Source: Xanthomonas codiaei (lineage in GTDB: Bacteria; Pseudomonadota; Gammaproteobacteria; Xanthomonadales; Xanthomonadaceae). Taken from it: DNA of 64,000 bases. The notes under the pieces were generated by a model, which saw only the letters and a list, made by a program, of their open reading frames with translations, did no database searches and was not told the DNA's origin. Made by a program: the position numbers and the translations under genes. The stretch spans positions 1 through 64,000 of the forward strand of contig NZ_MDEC01000015.1 in assembly GCF_002939785.1 (NCBI RefSeq). Reading direction: 5' to 3'. This document shows, one piece after another, positions 17,160 to 27,110 of the stretch. Position 1 is the first letter of the stretch. Every line of letters begins with the position of its first letter.

Positions 17160-17918
17160 TCAGCGACCGGCCGGCGGCACCGGAGCGCCAGGCGGCGGCA
17201 GCGGGCCGTCCGGACGCGGCGTGGTGAACAACGCGCGCAGCGAGGCGCGGTCACGCCCCAGCTGGGTGGCCTCGATGGCGCGGCCGTCCGCGGTGGCCAC
17301 ACCGAAACCGTTGGCGCTCAGCGGCGCGCCCACGCGCAGCAGGTCGGTGAACTGCAGCGCCAGGTGCGGCGGCATCCGGACCACGGTGCCATCGCTGACC
17401 AGCGCGCCATGGACCTCGCCGGCAGGCCCGTACACCAGGCGCTGGATGGTGCCGTCGGACCGCAGCGGCGTCAGTTGGCCGGGAGTCGGCGGCGGCGGTG
17501 GCGGCGCGCCGAAGGTAGGCGGGCGATCGACCACTTCGCGGCCGCTGCGGCTGGAGCGGATCGAGCTGGCCTGCAGCACTGGCAAGTTACCCAGCCGGAA
17601 GCCCTGCACCACGACGCTGTCGCCGGCACGTACGGCAGTCTTCACCTCGCTGGACAGGTGCGGCGGAAAACCCACCTGGGTGCCATCGCGCAGCCACAGG
17701 CCGTCGATATCGCCATTGGGATTGAGCATGAAGCGCTCGACGCTGCCGCTCACGCTTACCGGCGCGGCGGCGACGGGGGGCGGCGGGGCTGGTGGGGCTG
17801 GCGGGCCACCAATCGGGTCGTTGGGAGCCGGCGGCGGCGGGGGTGGCGCACCAACCTGGGCGGCAGCGGCGCCGATGGTGCAGGCCAGGGCGAGTGCAAG
17901 AACGGTCTGACGCATCAT
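17160..17918 (-). CDS. Two-repeat PPH-domain protein, exported proline-rich paralogue
   Basis: A 252-residue protein with a Sec signal peptide (MRQTVLALALACTIGAAAAQ) followed by a long proline tract (APPPPPPAPNDP). The two repeats are GSVERFMLNPNGDIDGLWL / DGTQVGFPPH and GTIQRLVYGPAGEVHGALV / DGTVVRMPPH, joined by another polyproline linker and ending in a proline-rich tail. GGAGA precedes the double ATG at 17918 by six bases. It is a tandem paralogue of the gene at 16451 and is transcribed first. The exported and cytoplasmic copies presumably derive from a duplication. Function unknown. Confidence 0.82.
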   Translation of the reverse strand: MMRQTVLALALACTIGAAAAQVGAPPPPPPAPNDPIGGPPAPPAPPPPVAAAPVSVSGSVERFMLNPNGDIDGLWLRDGTQVGFPPHLSSEVKTAVRAGDSVVVQGFRLGNLPVLQASSIRSSRSGREVVDRPPTFGAPPPPPPTPGQLTPLRSDGTIQRLVYGPAGEVHGALVSDGTVVRMPPHLALQFTDLLRVGAPLSANGFGVATADGRAIEATQLGRDRASLRALFTTPRPDGPLPPPGAPVPPAGR

Positions 17919-18102
17919 GGGATGTCTCCGGCGCGGCGGAAAGGGGCCGCGTGCCAATACCAAAGCAGCAATCGTGCCAACCGGTAATTGACTGTTTTAT
18001 AAGGAAATTTCCGCACAAGTCAGCGAACGCAGACGTCTTGATTTCATCCACCTTGTCCGTTTTGGGGACACCCCTGGACCGATGGAGGAGCGTGCGCAGG
18101 CG

Positions 18103-19449
18103 TCACAACCCGTATTCCTCCAGCTTGCGATACAACAGCTGCCGGTGGATGCCCAGCCGCCGCGCCGCCTCGGCCCGGTTGCCCAGGCTCTGTGCCAGCG
18201 CCGCCTGGATCATCTCCCGCTCCAGGCGCGCCACCGCCTCGGGCAGGCTCCCGACCGGCGCCGGGGTCGACGGTGGCGATGGTTCGCCGGCGTCGGCCAG
18301 CGCCTCGTCCAGGTCGGGCGCATCGATGCTGGTACCGCGCACCAGCACCTGGCTGCGCTGCATGACATTGCGCAACTCGCGCACGTTGCCCGGCCAGCGG
18401 TGCGCCAGCAGCCGTTCCTGCGCCGCCGACGACATCCCCTGCCCCCGCCTCGTGCCGCCGCGCAGGAAGTGCCGCGCCAGCAGCAGGATGTCCTGGCCCC
18501 GCTCGCGCAACGGCGGCAGTTCGATCGGCACCACGTTCAGGCGATAGCGCAGGTCGCTGCGAAACCGCCCGTAGGCCACGCAGGCCGCCAGATCGCGGTG
18601 GGTGGCGGCCAACACCCGCACGTCCACCTTCTGCGGGCCACTGCCCCCCAACGGCGTCACCTCGCCCTCCTGCAGGAAGCGCAGCAGCTTGGCCTGCATC
18701 GGCAGCGGCATGTCGCCGATTTCATCGAGGAATAACGTGCCACCGTCGGCTTCGCGAATCAGCCCGCGCCGGTCGCTGCCGGCGCCGGAGAACGCGCCCT
18801 TGCGGTGGCCGAACAACTCGCTTTCCATCAACTCCAGCGGGATGGCCGCGCAATTGACCGCAACGAACGGCGCATTGGCACGCGCACTGGCGCGATGCAG
18901 CGCACGCGCGGCCAACTCCTTGCCGGTACCGGTTTCGCCGGTGATCAGTACCGGCAGGTCGGAGGCGGCCGCCAGCCCGATGCGCTTGTGCACGGTGCGC
19001 ATCGCCGGGCTGTGCCCGACCAGGGCATCGTCTTCCTCGGCCGGCTCGCGCGTCTCATCGATCTCGGCTGCCGTGTCGTGCGCACGGCTCAGCAGCGCGC
19101 GCTGTACCACCTCGACGATGTCCGCGCGCCCCACCGGCTTGACCAGATGGTCGAAGGCGCCCAGCGTCATCGCCTCGATGGTGTTGCCGCTGGACGCATG
19201 CGCGGTGAGCATCACCAGCGGCACCTGGCGCGCCTGTGCATCGCCCAGGCGCGCACGCAGGACCTCGATGCCATCCATGCCGGGCATGCGGAAATCCACG
19301 AACGCCATGTCGATACCGCCTTCGCTCAGTCGCGCCAGCCCGTCCGGCCCATTGTCGGCGGCGACCACGGTGTGGCCGAGCGAGCGCAAGGTGGCCTGCA
19401 AGGTCGTGCGGAACGCCGCATCGTCGTCGATGATCAGGATGCGCGCCAT
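18103..19449 (-). CDS. Sigma-54-dependent response regulator (NtrC family)
   Basis: A 448-residue activator. The receiver domain (1-120) has the acidic pocket DDD and phosphoacceptor D52 in [11 protein letters not shown]. The AAA+ domain has Walker A GETGTGKE and Walker [12 protein letters not shown]. The C-terminal Fis-type helix-turn-helix includes [17 protein letters not shown]. The sigma-54 contact loop reads GAFSGA rather than the usual GAFTGA. It overlaps the upstream sensor kinase gene by 16 bases, so the two form one operon. Targets are not identifiable here; the sigma-54 promoter at 13763 is 4 kb away and is only one possibility. Confidence 0.93.
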   Translation of the reverse strand: MARILIIDDDAAFRTTLQATLRSLGHTVVAADNGPDGLARLSEGGIDMAFVDFRMPGMDGIEVLRARLGDAQARQVPLVMLTAHASSGNTIEAMTLGAFDHLVKPVGRADIVEVVQRALLSRAHDTAAEIDETREPAEEDDALVGHSPAMRTVHKRIGLAAASDLPVLITGETGTGKELAARALHRASARANAPFVAVNCAAIPLELMESELFGHRKGAFSGAGSDRRGLIREADGGTLFLDEIGDMPLPMQAKLLRFLQEGEVTPLGGSGPQKVDVRVLAATHRDLAACVAYGRFRSDLRYRLNVVPIELPPLRERGQDILLLARHFLRGGTRRGQGMSSAAQERLLAHRWPGNVRELRNVMQRSQVLVRGTSIDAPDLDEALADAGEPSPPSTPAPVGSLPEAVARLEREMIQAALAQSLGNRAEAARRLGIHRQLLYRKLEEYGL

Positions 19450-20876
19450 GGCAGCTCCACGATGAAATCGGTCAGCCCGTCGGTGTGTGCGTAGCGCACC
19501 TGCCCGCCGTGCGCGCGCACGATCTCGCGCACCAGCGCCAGCCCGAGCCCGTTGCCGTCGCTGCGCCCGCTGACGAACGGCTCGAACAGCTGCGCGGCGA
19601 TCGGCTCGGCGATCGCCGCGCCACGGTTGGAGACCCGCAGCTGCAGCACGCCATCGGCTTCTGCCGCCTGCAGCGTCACCTCGCTGCCCGGCTCGGCGTG
19701 CTGTACGGCATTGCGCAACAGGTTGTGCACCGCGCGCCCGAGTTGCTGCCGATCCAGTGTCCAGCGCAGCGGCGCCGCCGGCACCTGCAGGCGGGGCGGT
19801 GGCATGTCCGGTGGCAACAGGTCCGGGGCCAGCAGCGCACCCAACCAGGCCTGCACGTCCACCGTCTCCAGTTGCAGACGGATCGGCTGCACCATGCCGA
19901 GCAGGCTCTCGACCACTCCATCCAGGCGTTGGATCTGCGCCAGCATGATCTCGGCGTGGGCGGCCGCGTCGGGCGTGGCATCGCGCTGGGCGATCTCGTT
20001 CTCCACCGCCAGCCGCATCGTGGCGATCGGGTTGCGGATCTCGTGCGCCACCGTGGCCGTCATCCGGCCAAGCGCGGCCAGGCGTTCATGCCGCGATAGC
20101 TCGTCGGCCAGGCGGCGCGTCTGTGCCAGCGCCTGTGCGTTGCGTTGTGCGTACTGGTTGACCGCCGCGCCCAGCCGATCCAGCTCCGGCGCGCCGGTCG
20201 GCGGTATGTGCGGCGTCTGCGCATCGGCCGCCAGTGCCTGCTCGATACGCTGCAAGCGCTGGCTCCAGCGCCGCACCACCACCCCCAGCGCAATCGCCGA
20301 GACCGCCACCATCGCGAAGATCAACAGCATGCCGACGACCAACGGGCGCCAGGCATCGGCCTTGCTGGCCGGTACCCGCGTCATCGTCCATGCCGCACTG
20401 CCCGACACCAGCGGACAGGCGCTGATCAGCAGCACTTCGCGGCGACCAGCCCGACGGTACTGAACGGCAGTCCTGTCCTTCACCGCCTGCTGCGCGGTGC
20501 CCACGATGGTGGTCCATTCGGCCGCGGGAATATCGGTCTTGTGGTCGCTCCCATCGTAGGTGGGGTACGCGTAGGCGATGAAGCCCCGGTGCAGGTCCCA
20601 CACGCCACCTTCGACACCCGGCGCGTCGGCCAACACCAGCTGCACCACCACGGCGGCCAGGCCGATTCCATCGTCGCCGGTGCGCGCCGCCTCGCTCGCC
20701 CCGGCATACCGTTGCACGATGCGCGCGCATTGCGCGCTCACTTGCTGGCGCGCTTCCTCCAGCCGCACGCCCTCGGTCTGCCGGTACAAGCCGTACAACA
20801 TCGTGGCCACGCCCACACAGGCGGCCACGATGACCGCCCAGATCAACAGCAATTGCCGCAGCAGCGAACGAGGCAT
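19434..20876 (-). CDS. Membrane sensor histidine kinase
   Basis: A 480-residue sensor kinase. A first membrane segment spans about 8-30, a periplasmic sensor region follows to about 178, and a second membrane segment covers about 179-201, followed by a HAMP-like linker. The H-box is ATVAHEIRNP with H278, and the ATP-binding domain ends with GNGLGLALVREIVRAHGG. It should phosphorylate D52 of the response regulator encoded immediately downstream, with which it overlaps. The periplasmic domain is not one I recognise, so the signal is unknown. Confidence 0.92.
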   Translation of the reverse strand: MPRSLLRQLLLIWAVIVAACVGVATMLYGLYRQTEGVRLEEARQQVSAQCARIVQRYAGASEAARTGDDGIGLAAVVVQLVLADAPGVEGGVWDLHRGFIAYAYPTYDGSDHKTDIPAAEWTTIVGTAQQAVKDRTAVQYRRAGRREVLLISACPLVSGSAAWTMTRVPASKADAWRPLVVGMLLIFAMVAVSAIALGVVVRRWSQRLQRIEQALAADAQTPHIPPTGAPELDRLGAAVNQYAQRNAQALAQTRRLADELSRHERLAALGRMTATVAHEIRNPIATMRLAVENEIAQRDATPDAAAHAEIMLAQIQRLDGVVESLLGMVQPIRLQLETVDVQAWLGALLAPDLLPPDMPPPRLQVPAAPLRWTLDRQQLGRAVHNLLRNAVQHAEPGSEVTLQAAEADGVLQLRVSNRGAAIAEPIAAQLFEPFVSGRSDGNGLGLALVREIVRAHGGQVRYAHTDGLTDFIVELPWRAS

Positions 20877-20925
20877 CGAACGACCCCAGGAAGATCAGGC
20901 AGTAATGTGCAGGGCGGCCGCTATC

Positions 20926-22653
20926 TCAACGCAGATTGGTCTTGACCAGCTGCAACACCTCGTCACCACGCCCGCTCATCACCGCCTTGAGCATGTACAG
21001 GCCCATGCCCTTGGCCTGTTCGAGCTTGATAGCCGGCGGCACCGCCAGCTCCTGGCTGGCGATACGCACATCCACCAGCGCCGGCCCGGAATGCGCAAAT
21101 GCCTGCCGCAACGCGCGCTCCAGCTGCGAGGACTCATCGACACGAATGCCCAGGATGCCCATCGCATTGCTCATTGCGGCAAAGTCCGGATTACGCAACT
21201 CGGTGCCGGTATCCAGATAACCGGCCGCCTTCATCTCCATCGCCACGAAGCCCAGCGAGGCATTGTTGAACACCACCACCTTCACCGGCAGATTCAGTTG
21301 CGCCAGCGAGATGAAGTCGCCCATCAGCATCGCAAAGCCACCATCGCCAGACAGCGAAATCACCTGACGCCCGGGAAACGCCGCCTGTGCGCCCAGCGCC
21401 TGCGGCATCGCATTGGCCATCGAGCCATGATTGAAGGACCCGAGCAGCCGGCGCTTGCCATTCATGCGCAGATAACGCGCTGCCCACACGGTGGGCGTAC
21501 CGACATCGCAGGTGAACACCGCGTCCTGATCTGCGATCTGGCTGATCAGCCGGGTGACGAACTGCGGATGCAGCGGTTCGCCCGGGTCGGCGGGCACTGC
21601 CAGGTCATCCAGTCCGTCGCGCGCGCTGCGATAGTGCTTCAGCGATTTTTCAAGAAAGCGACGATCGTCCCGGCGCTGCAACTGCGGCAACAAGGCCGCG
21701 ATGGTTTCGCCCACATCCGCCGCAATGCCTAATTGAAGCGGCGTGCGCCGCCCCAGCGCGCCCGGGTCGCGGTCCACTTGCACGACGGTGGCATCCTTGG
21801 GATAGAACTGCCGATACGGAAAATCCGTGCCCAACATGAGCAAGGTGTCGCAGTTGAGCATGGCGTGATAGCCGGAGCTGAAACCGATCAAGCCGGTCAT
21901 GCCCACATCGAATGGATTTTCCCACTCCACATGTTCCTTGCCGCGCAGCGCATGCACGATCGGCGCGCCCAGCGTATCGGCCAGCGCCACGACCGCGTCG
22001 TGCGCACCGGCACACCCGCTGCCGCACAACAGGGTGACCGCCTTGCTCTGCTGCAGCAGCTCGGCCAGCTGCTGTACATCCTCGGCAGCCGGCAGCACGC
22101 GCGGCGCACGCAGCGCCGGCCACGTGCTGGACACGTGCTTGTCCACCTCCAGCAACGCGATATCGCCGGGAATCACCACCACCGCCACACCCTGCTTCAG
22201 AATGGCCGTACGCATCGCCCGGTGCAGCACTTCCGGCAGCTGCGCCGGGTTGGTGACCAGCTCGACGAAGTGGCTGCACTCGCCGAACAATTCCTGCGGA
22301 TGGGTTTCCTGAAAGTAACTCAGGCCGATTTCGGACGAGGGGATATGCGCGGCGATCGCCAGCACCGGCTGGCGGCTGCGATGGCAATCGAACAGCCCGT
22401 TGATCAGATGCAGATTGCCCGGCCCGCAGCTGCCCGCGCACACCGCCAGTTTGCCCGTCACCGCCGCCTCGGCGCCTGCGGCGAAGGCGGCCACTTCCTC
22501 GTGGCGCACATGCATCCACTCGATCGTCTGCATCTCGCGCAAGGCATCGGTCAACCCATTGAGGCTGTCGCCGGTCACGCCCCAGATCCGCTCCACGCCC
22601 GCGCTCTCCAGCGTCTCGGCCAGCAACCGCGCCAACGTCTTCTTCTTGCCCAC
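20926..22653 (-). CDS. poxB: Thiamine-diphosphate pyruvate dehydrogenase (quinone) / pyruvate oxidase
   Basis: A 575-residue enzyme with the three-domain ThDP fold: N-terminal Pyr domain with the catalytic glutamate in [15 protein letters not shown], a central FAD-type domain and a C-terminal PP domain with the ThDP/Mg motif [15 protein letters not shown]. It would decarboxylate pyruvate to acetate and CO2 with electrons passed to ubiquinone at the membrane. The C-terminal segment rich in K and hydrophobics resembles the PoxB membrane-association tail. The GTG at 22653 is preferred because GGAG lies seven bases upstream; a TTG at 22677 in frame is weaker. An acetolactate-synthase-like role cannot be fully excluded. 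Confidence 0.85.
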   Translation of the reverse strand: MGKKKTLARLLAETLESAGVERIWGVTGDSLNGLTDALREMQTIEWMHVRHEEVAAFAAGAEAAVTGKLAVCAGSCGPGNLHLINGLFDCHRSRQPVLAIAAHIPSSEIGLSYFQETHPQELFGECSHFVELVTNPAQLPEVLHRAMRTAILKQGVAVVVIPGDIALLEVDKHVSSTWPALRAPRVLPAAEDVQQLAELLQQSKAVTLLCGSGCAGAHDAVVALADTLGAPIVHALRGKEHVEWENPFDVGMTGLIGFSSGYHAMLNCDTLLMLGTDFPYRQFYPKDATVVQVDRDPGALGRRTPLQLGIAADVGETIAALLPQLQRRDDRRFLEKSLKHYRSARDGLDDLAVPADPGEPLHPQFVTRLISQIADQDAVFTCDVGTPTVWAARYLRMNGKRRLLGSFNHGSMANAMPQALGAQAAFPGRQVISLSGDGGFAMLMGDFISLAQLNLPVKVVVFNNASLGFVAMEMKAAGYLDTGTELRNPDFAAMSNAMGILGIRVDESSQLERALRQAFAHSGPALVDVRIASQELAVPPAIKLEQAKGMGLYMLKAVMSGRGDEVLQLVKTNLR

Positions 22654-22998
22654 GATGCAGCTCCGCTGTTGGTTCAACGAACTGCAATGCTCCCAGCGAC
22701 CATGTCACTGCAATGTGCTGGTGGACCGATGACGTGCAGACATTGCCATTTCTGGCGGTTTTTCAGCCTTCTGCCGATCCATGGTCACATAAGCACCAGC
22801 ACGTCACGCTTTGCCTGGGCGCTACGCGCATCGATCAGCCACCACAAGAAAGCGCAGCTGAATCTGGCGCGATGATTCATCAACTGCTCAGTCCAGAATT
22901 CATGTCGCGTTCCATCGAATAACGGAGAATTTACATCTCGGCAGCGAACGGCATCCGCCTCAGCGCCGGCCCAAACCATAAGTACAGGTATCTCGATC
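22654..22998. other. Divergent promoter region between poxB and the Ax21 gene
   Basis: About 345 bases, markedly less GC-rich than the genes on either side. It must hold both promoters, but no unambiguous -35/-10 pair was identified. A purine-rich GGAG at 22923 is too far upstream of the Ax21 ATG to be its ribosome-binding site. Confidence 0.5.
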
Positions 22999-23595
22999 AT
23001 GAAGACTTCTCTGCTGGCCCTCGGCCTTCTTGCAGCCCTGCCGTTTGCGGCCTCCGCTGCTGAAAACCTCTCCTACAATTTCGTCGAAGGCGACTACGTG
23101 CGCACCCCGACCGAAGGTCGCGATGCAGACGGTTGGGGCCTGAAGGCTTCGTACGCCGTCGCTCCGAACTTCCACGTGTTCGGCGACTACAGCAAGCAGA
23201 ACGCCGACGACAACGACAACGTGTTCGAAAGCTCCAACTCCGACTTCCAGCAGTGGGGCGTGGGTGTGGGCTACAACCACGAGATCGCCACCAGCACCGA
23301 CTTCGTTGCACGCGTTGCGTACCGCAAGCTGGACCTGGACACCCCGAACATCAGCTTCGACGGCTACAGCGTGGAAGCCGGCCTGCGTAACGCCTTCGGC
23401 GAACACTTCGAAGTCTATGCCCTGGCTGGCTACGAAGATTTCTCCAAGAAGCGTGACATCGACATCGGCGACAACTTCTACGGCCGCCTTGGCGCCCAGG
23501 TGAAGTTGAACCAGAACTGGGGCATCAACGGCGACATCCGCATGGATGGCGACGGCAACAAGGAATGGTCGGTCGGCCCGCGCTTCAGCTGGTAA
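22999..23595 (+). CDS. ax21: Ax21-family outer-membrane beta-barrel protein
   Basis: A 198-residue precursor with signal peptide MKTSLLALGLLAALPFAASA and mature start AENLSYNFVEGDYVRTPTEG, which is the well-known Ax21 N-terminus. The rest shows alternating amphipathic strands, aromatic belts and a terminal phenylalanine-x-W (GPRFSW), as expected of an OmpX-like eight-strand barrel. Ax21 was once reported as the ligand of rice XA21 and as a quorum signal; those central claims were retracted, so it should be read as an outer-membrane/vesicle protein. A strong terminator follows. Confidence 0.93.
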   Translation: MKTSLLALGLLAALPFAASAAENLSYNFVEGDYVRTPTEGRDADGWGLKASYAVAPNFHVFGDYSKQNADDNDNVFESSNSDFQQWGVGVGYNHEIATSTDFVARVAYRKLDLDTPNISFDGYSVEAGLRNAFGEHFEVYALAGYEDFSKKRDIDIGDNFYGRLGAQVKLNQNWGINGDIRMDGDGNKEWSVGPRFSW

Positions 23596-23641
23596 GCCGC
23601 ACGTTTGACTGCAGCGCGACTCTCTCTCCCGCGCTGCATCG

Positions 23642-23675
23642 GAAGCCCGGTCCCCCGACCGGGCTTCTTTCTTTT
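23642..23675 (+). terminator. Rho-independent terminator of the Ax21 gene
   Basis: GAAGCCCGGTC (23642-23652) and GACCGGGCTTC (23657-23667) form an 11-bp perfect stem with a CCCC loop, followed by TTTCTTTT. It lies 46 bases after the Ax21 stop. Confidence 0.92.
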
Positions 23676-24018
23676 GGGCGATCGGTGGCGGTGCGCCTTG
23701 GCGCGACGGTCGGCCATCGCTGGCATTGCCGGTCGATCAGCGATTGGCCACCCGCTGGCATGTCGCATGTCGGCCATATCGATGCGCCAGGACGATCGTG
23801 GCGACACCGCAAGGTGCAGTGCGGGAACACCTCGGCGCACAGGCATCATGGATGCGCGATCACCACCAAGGCAATGCGGTACTGCGCCAAGGCGCACTCC
23901 TGCTGCCCTTGCGGGTTCGACGCAGCGGCGAACGACGCTCCCCCTCCAACCAAAACGCCCGGCAATGCCGGGCGTTTTGGCTGCTTCAATCACATTGCCG
24001 CCATCGGCATGCGAACGC
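23676..24018. other. Intergenic region between Ax21 and gpsA
   Basis: About 340 bases between convergent genes. Apart from the palindromic terminator at 23950-23980 it holds nothing recognisable. Open frames here are arginine-rich shadows. Confidence 0.5.
23950..23980. terminator. Bidirectional terminator between Ax21 and gpsA
   Basis: CCAAAACGCCCGGC (23950-23963) and GCCGGGCGTTTTGG (23967-23980) form a perfect 14-bp stem with an AAT loop. The A and T runs at the two ends make it functional in both directions. On the minus strand it lies 39 bases past the gpsA stop. Confidence 0.9.
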
Positions 24019-25044
24019 TCAGGTAAACAAGGTCTGCGGATACTCGGGCTTGCGCTCGCGTGCCAGCAGGCCCTGCAAACCGGCCTCCGGCGTGATCTCG
24101 CCATGCAGGACCGCGCGCACGGCGTTGGAGATCGGCAGTTCGATGCCGTGCTGCTCGGCCTGGCGCATGACTTCGTCGGCCGTCTGCACCGACTCGACTA
24201 CCTGGCCGATCTCGCGGATCGCATCGTTCAAGCTCTGCCCGCGCCCCAACGCCAGGCCCAGCCGTCGGTTGCGCGACAGATCGCCGGTGCAGGTGAGCAC
24301 AAGATCGCCCAACCCGGCCAGCCCCATCAGGGTTTCCGGGCGGGCACCGATCACCGCGGCCAGGCGCAGCATCTCGTTCAAACCTCGCGTGATCAGCCCG
24401 GCACGGGCATTGAGACCAAGCTGCATGCCGTCGGCCACACCGGTGGCCACGGCCAGCACGTTCTTCATCGCGCCACCCAGTTCGGCACCCACCATGTCAT
24501 CGCCGGTGTAGGCGCGGAACGTGGGGCCATGCATCGCATCGGCCACGACCTGCGCGAACGCAGCATCGTCGCCGTGCACGGTGATGGCGGTCGGCAATCC
24601 GAGCGTGACCTCCTTGGCGAAGGATGGCCCGGTGACCACGGCCAGCGGAACCGCCGGGCCGAGCAGATCGCGCGCCACTTCATGCAGGAAGCGTCCGGAA
24701 CCGGGTTCAAACCCCTTGGTCGCCCATGCCACGCCGGCGTTGGCCGGACGCAACGGGGCGATCAGCCGGATCGTTTCGGTGAAGGCATGCGAGGGCACCA
24801 CCGCCAGAATCCAGGCGGCGTCGGCGACGGCCGCCTGCAGGTCGGTGGTGGCGCGCAGACTGTCGGGCAGCGCAATGCCGGGCAGGTAACGCACGTTCTC
24901 GTGGGTGCGGTCGATGGCATCCACCATCGCCGCATCGCGCCCCCACAGCACGGTCGGGTGACCGTGCCTGGCCAGGAGCGCGGCCAGGGCCGTGCCCCAG
25001 GAACCGGCGCCGAGAACGGCGATCTTGTGGGTCGAATCGCTCAT
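24019..25044 (-). CDS. gpsA: NAD(P)-dependent glycerol-3-phosphate dehydrogenase
   Basis: A 341-residue cytoplasmic enzyme reducing dihydroxyacetone phosphate to sn-glycerol-3-phosphate, the backbone for phospholipids. The Rossmann motif [12 protein letters not shown] is at 10-21. The conserved NADP-GPDH segments are [10 protein letters not shown], the [14 protein letters not shown] region with the catalytic lysine and [18 protein letters not shown]. Full length. It lies 15 bases downstream of secB, the same secB-gpsA linkage as in enterobacteria. Confidence 0.97.
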   Translation of the reverse strand: MSDSTHKIAVLGAGSWGTALAALLARHGHPTVLWGRDAAMVDAIDRTHENVRYLPGIALPDSLRATTDLQAAVADAAWILAVVPSHAFTETIRLIAPLRPANAGVAWATKGFEPGSGRFLHEVARDLLGPAVPLAVVTGPSFAKEVTLGLPTAITVHGDDAAFAQVVADAMHGPTFRAYTGDDMVGAELGGAMKNVLAVATGVADGMQLGLNARAGLITRGLNEMLRLAAVIGARPETLMGLAGLGDLVLTCTGDLSRNRRLGLALGRGQSLNDAIREIGQVVESVQTADEVMRQAEQHGIELPISNAVRAVLHGEITPEAGLQGLLARERKPEYPQTLFT

Positions 25045-25059
25045 CGGCGCAACCGCAGC

Positions 25060-25578
25060 TTAGGCGTTGCCGGCCGGCTCGGAATCGGCCAGCGAGGTGC
25101 CTTCGCCCTGCGACCGCTGACGCAGGGTCTCGGCGTACAGGGCTTCGAAGTTGATCGGCTGCAGGTAGAACGGCGGGAAGCCACCGGCCTGGATCAGGTC
25201 GCTGACCAGGGTGCGCACATACGGGAACAGGATGTTCGGGCACTGGGTACCGAGCAGCACGTCGATCGCCTGCGGCTCCAGGCCGACCAGGCCGAACACG
25301 CCGGCCTGCTGCACTTCGGCCACATAGGCGGTCTTGCCACCGGCGGTGCAGGTCAGGGTCACGGCCAGCACCACTTCGAACGCGTTGTCATTGAGGCGCT
25401 GCACCTTCTGGTTGAGGTTCAACTGCAGCTCGGGCTGGTTGGCGTCGTTGAACACCGCCGGGGCGTTGGGCGATTCGAAGGACACGTCCTTGACGTAAAT
25501 CTTTTCGATGGTGAAGGCGGGACCAGCAGCGGCGGCGTCGGCCGGCGCAGCGGCGCCGTTGAGGATTTCGTCGGACAT
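25060..25578 (-). CDS. secB: SecB protein-export chaperone
   Basis: A 172-residue tetrameric chaperone that keeps preproteins unfolded and delivers them to SecA. Visible conserved parts include [19 protein letters not shown] at the N-terminus, [21 protein letters not shown], the [14 protein letters not shown] segment and [13 protein letters not shown]. It is longer than the 155-residue E. coli protein because of an N-terminal Ala-rich tail and an extended acidic C-terminus. GGAG precedes the ATG. Immediately upstream of gpsA. Confidence 0.97.
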   Translation of the reverse strand: MSDEILNGAAAPADAAAAGPAFTIEKIYVKDVSFESPNAPAVFNDANQPELQLNLNQKVQRLNDNAFEVVLAVTLTCTAGGKTAYVAEVQQAGVFGLVGLEPQAIDVLLGTQCPNILFPYVRTLVSDLIQAGGFPPFYLQPINFEALYAETLRQRSQGEGTSLADSEPAGNA

Positions 25579-25687
25579 TCCTAACTCCAGAAACGGTTCG
25601 GTGGATGCAGCGTTGAGTGATGCAAACGTGAAAGCACGAGTATCTCATGCAAGCAATGGGGGCTTGCCAGGTGCCGCACAAGGCGGA

Positions 25688-26122
25688 TCAGCGGCCCTTG
25701 ATCAGAGGCAGCTCGGCCATTTGCCAGGCGGCGATGCCGCCTTCGAGCCAGTAGACCTTCTCGAAGCCGGCTTTCTTCAGCGTCTTGGCCGCACCGGCAG
25801 AGGTGTTGCCGCTACGGCAGACCACCACCACCGGCGATGCCTTGGCGTTGGCCAGCAGCTTGCTGGCCGGGTCGAACTTGGCCAGCGTCACGTTGCGGCT
25901 GCCGGCGATATGGCCTTTTTCGAAATCGGCGGCGGGCGACAGGTCGATCACCAGCGCATCTTCGCTGTTGATCAGGCGGGTCAACTCGGCCGGCTTGAGT
26001 GCGCGGTAGCCGCGGAACAGGCGCGCAACCTCGGTGACGATCAGGGCGATGGTCAGGCCCACCAGGGCCAGCGACAGCATGGGGTTGCGGCCGACAAAGG
26101 CCTGCAGCTCTTCGAAATTCAC
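25688..26122 (-). CDS. Membrane-anchored rhodanese-like protein (YibN type)
   Basis: About 144 residues: an N-terminal membrane segment (MLSLALVGLTIALIVTEVA) followed by a single rhodanese domain. The active-site loop is VVVCRSGNTSAG, with the cysteine that would carry persulfide sulfur. It matches E. coli YibN in topology and in its position upstream of secB and gpsA; grxC, present between them in E. coli, is missing here. The GTG at 26122 gives MNFEELQAFVGRNP, which fits the family. An upstream in-frame GTG at 26164 is less likely. Confidence 0.87.
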   Translation of the reverse strand: MNFEELQAFVGRNPMLSLALVGLTIALIVTEVARLFRGYRALKPAELTRLINSEDALVIDLSPAADFEKGHIAGSRNVTLAKFDPASKLLANAKASPVVVVCRSGNTSAGAAKTLKKAGFEKVYWLEGGIAAWQMAELPLIKGR

Positions 26123-26188
26123 GGGGTCAGGGTCAGTCGAGCGGGCGGGAATTGTCGCACGCACGACGGCCAGCGCACACCGGCCTGG

Positions 26189-26611
26189 CTATTGGCCCTG
26201 CCACAGGTCGGGCAGACCGCTGGCCAGCCACCAGCGTTTGCGCTCGGCATCCCAGCGCCAGATCTCGATGCTGCGCACCAGCCGTTCGGCCTGGGTATTG
26301 CGGTTGATCACCCGCAACTCCACCTCGCGGCGCAGGTCGCCGTTGGCGTCATCGCCGGTGCGCAGCTCGCGGTAGCCGGAAATCTGCACCTGCTCGTAGC
26401 GCGAGCGTTCCAGGTCGCTGACCGGGTGGGCCTGGGCATGGGCCGGCTCGACAAACCCCTGCGCGGCGTCGAAATCGCTCCAGCGCACCGCGGCCGCATA
26501 GGCCGCCTGGGTGGTTTCCAGCGCACGCGCCTGCGCCCGGCTGCCGGCCGAGGCCACCCCGCTCAGCAGCGCCAACCCCAGCACGAGCACCGCTCCAATG
26601 ACTGCACGCAT
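26189..26611 (-). CDS. Exported protein of unknown function
   Basis: A 140-residue protein with signal peptide MRAVIGAVLVLGLALLSGVASA. The mature region has helices around YAAAVRWSDFDAAQGFVEP, then YEQVQISGYRELRTGDD, VELRVINRNTQAERLVRSI and WRWDAERKRWWLASGLPDLWQG. The last part resembles NTF2/SnoaL-like small domains, but the match is not firm. The ATG at 26611 has GGGGGGA at ideal distance; an ATG two codons earlier is possible. It precedes the rhodanese gene by 66 bases and may be cotranscribed. Confidence 0.72.
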   Translation of the reverse strand: MRAVIGAVLVLGLALLSGVASAGSRAQARALETTQAAYAAAVRWSDFDAAQGFVEPAHAQAHPVSDLERSRYEQVQISGYRELRTGDDANGDLRREVELRVINRNTQAERLVRSIEIWRWDAERKRWWLASGLPDLWQGQ

Positions 26612-26639
26612 CCGCATTCCCCCCGATCCAGCCCGCATC

Positions 26640-27110
26640 CTACCGTTTCGGGAACGCCACGAAACGCCCGCTCAAGGTGGCTGCGGCCGTTCCCGAACCT
26701 AGCGCGATCTGCGCGCGCATGCCGATCCGCGCCTTGCCGCGCTGTCGGAAGGTGGCCAGAAACGCTTCCCAGCCGCCCAGCTCGGAGGGCGCCGCGTCGG
26801 CCACCAGTTCTTCGTACACCGGCGCCACGTAACGCAGCTGGCTATCGGCCACATAGACGTCGGCGTCGTGCCCGGCCAGTTGCAGTTGCAGCGTCAGCCA
26901 GCCCCAGCCGGCCAGCGTCATCAGCGATGCCAGGCTGCCACCGAACGCATTGGCCTTGTCGTTGACATTGGCCTGCAGCGGCGCACGCAGGCGCAAGGCG
27001 CCGTCGTGCAGTCCATCGACGGCGATGCCCATCGACAGCACCGGCGGCATGGCGATGAATTGCTGCTGCAGCGACTGCAGGGCGGATGCGAGCGTGTACG
27101 AAGGAGTCAT
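26640..27110 (-). CDS. Hotdog-fold thioesterase-like protein (YiiD C-terminal type)
   Basis: A 156-residue protein starting MTPSYTLASALQSLQQQFI. The segments LRAPLQANVNDKANAFGGSL and SLMTLAGWGWLTLQL match the YiiD_C / DUF4442 group of single hotdog-domain proteins, which have the N-x-N-x-x-G-T/N-x-F-G core. These are putative acyl-thioesterases; the substrate is unknown. Frame open upstream to 27398, but that part is not protein-like. It is followed by the exported protein at 26189 on the same strand. Confidence 0.75.
   Translation of the reverse strand: MTPSYTLASALQSLQQQFIAMPPVLSMGIAVDGLHDGALRLRAPLQANVNDKANAFGGSLASLMTLAGWGWLTLQLQLAGHDADVYVADSQLRYVAPVYEELVADAAPSELGGWEAFLATFRQRGKARIGMRAQIALGSGTAAATLSGRFVAFPKR

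Noticed and set aside
23605..25584. 659-codon open frame opposite gpsA and secB
   Set aside because: Antisense shadow of two essential-type genes.
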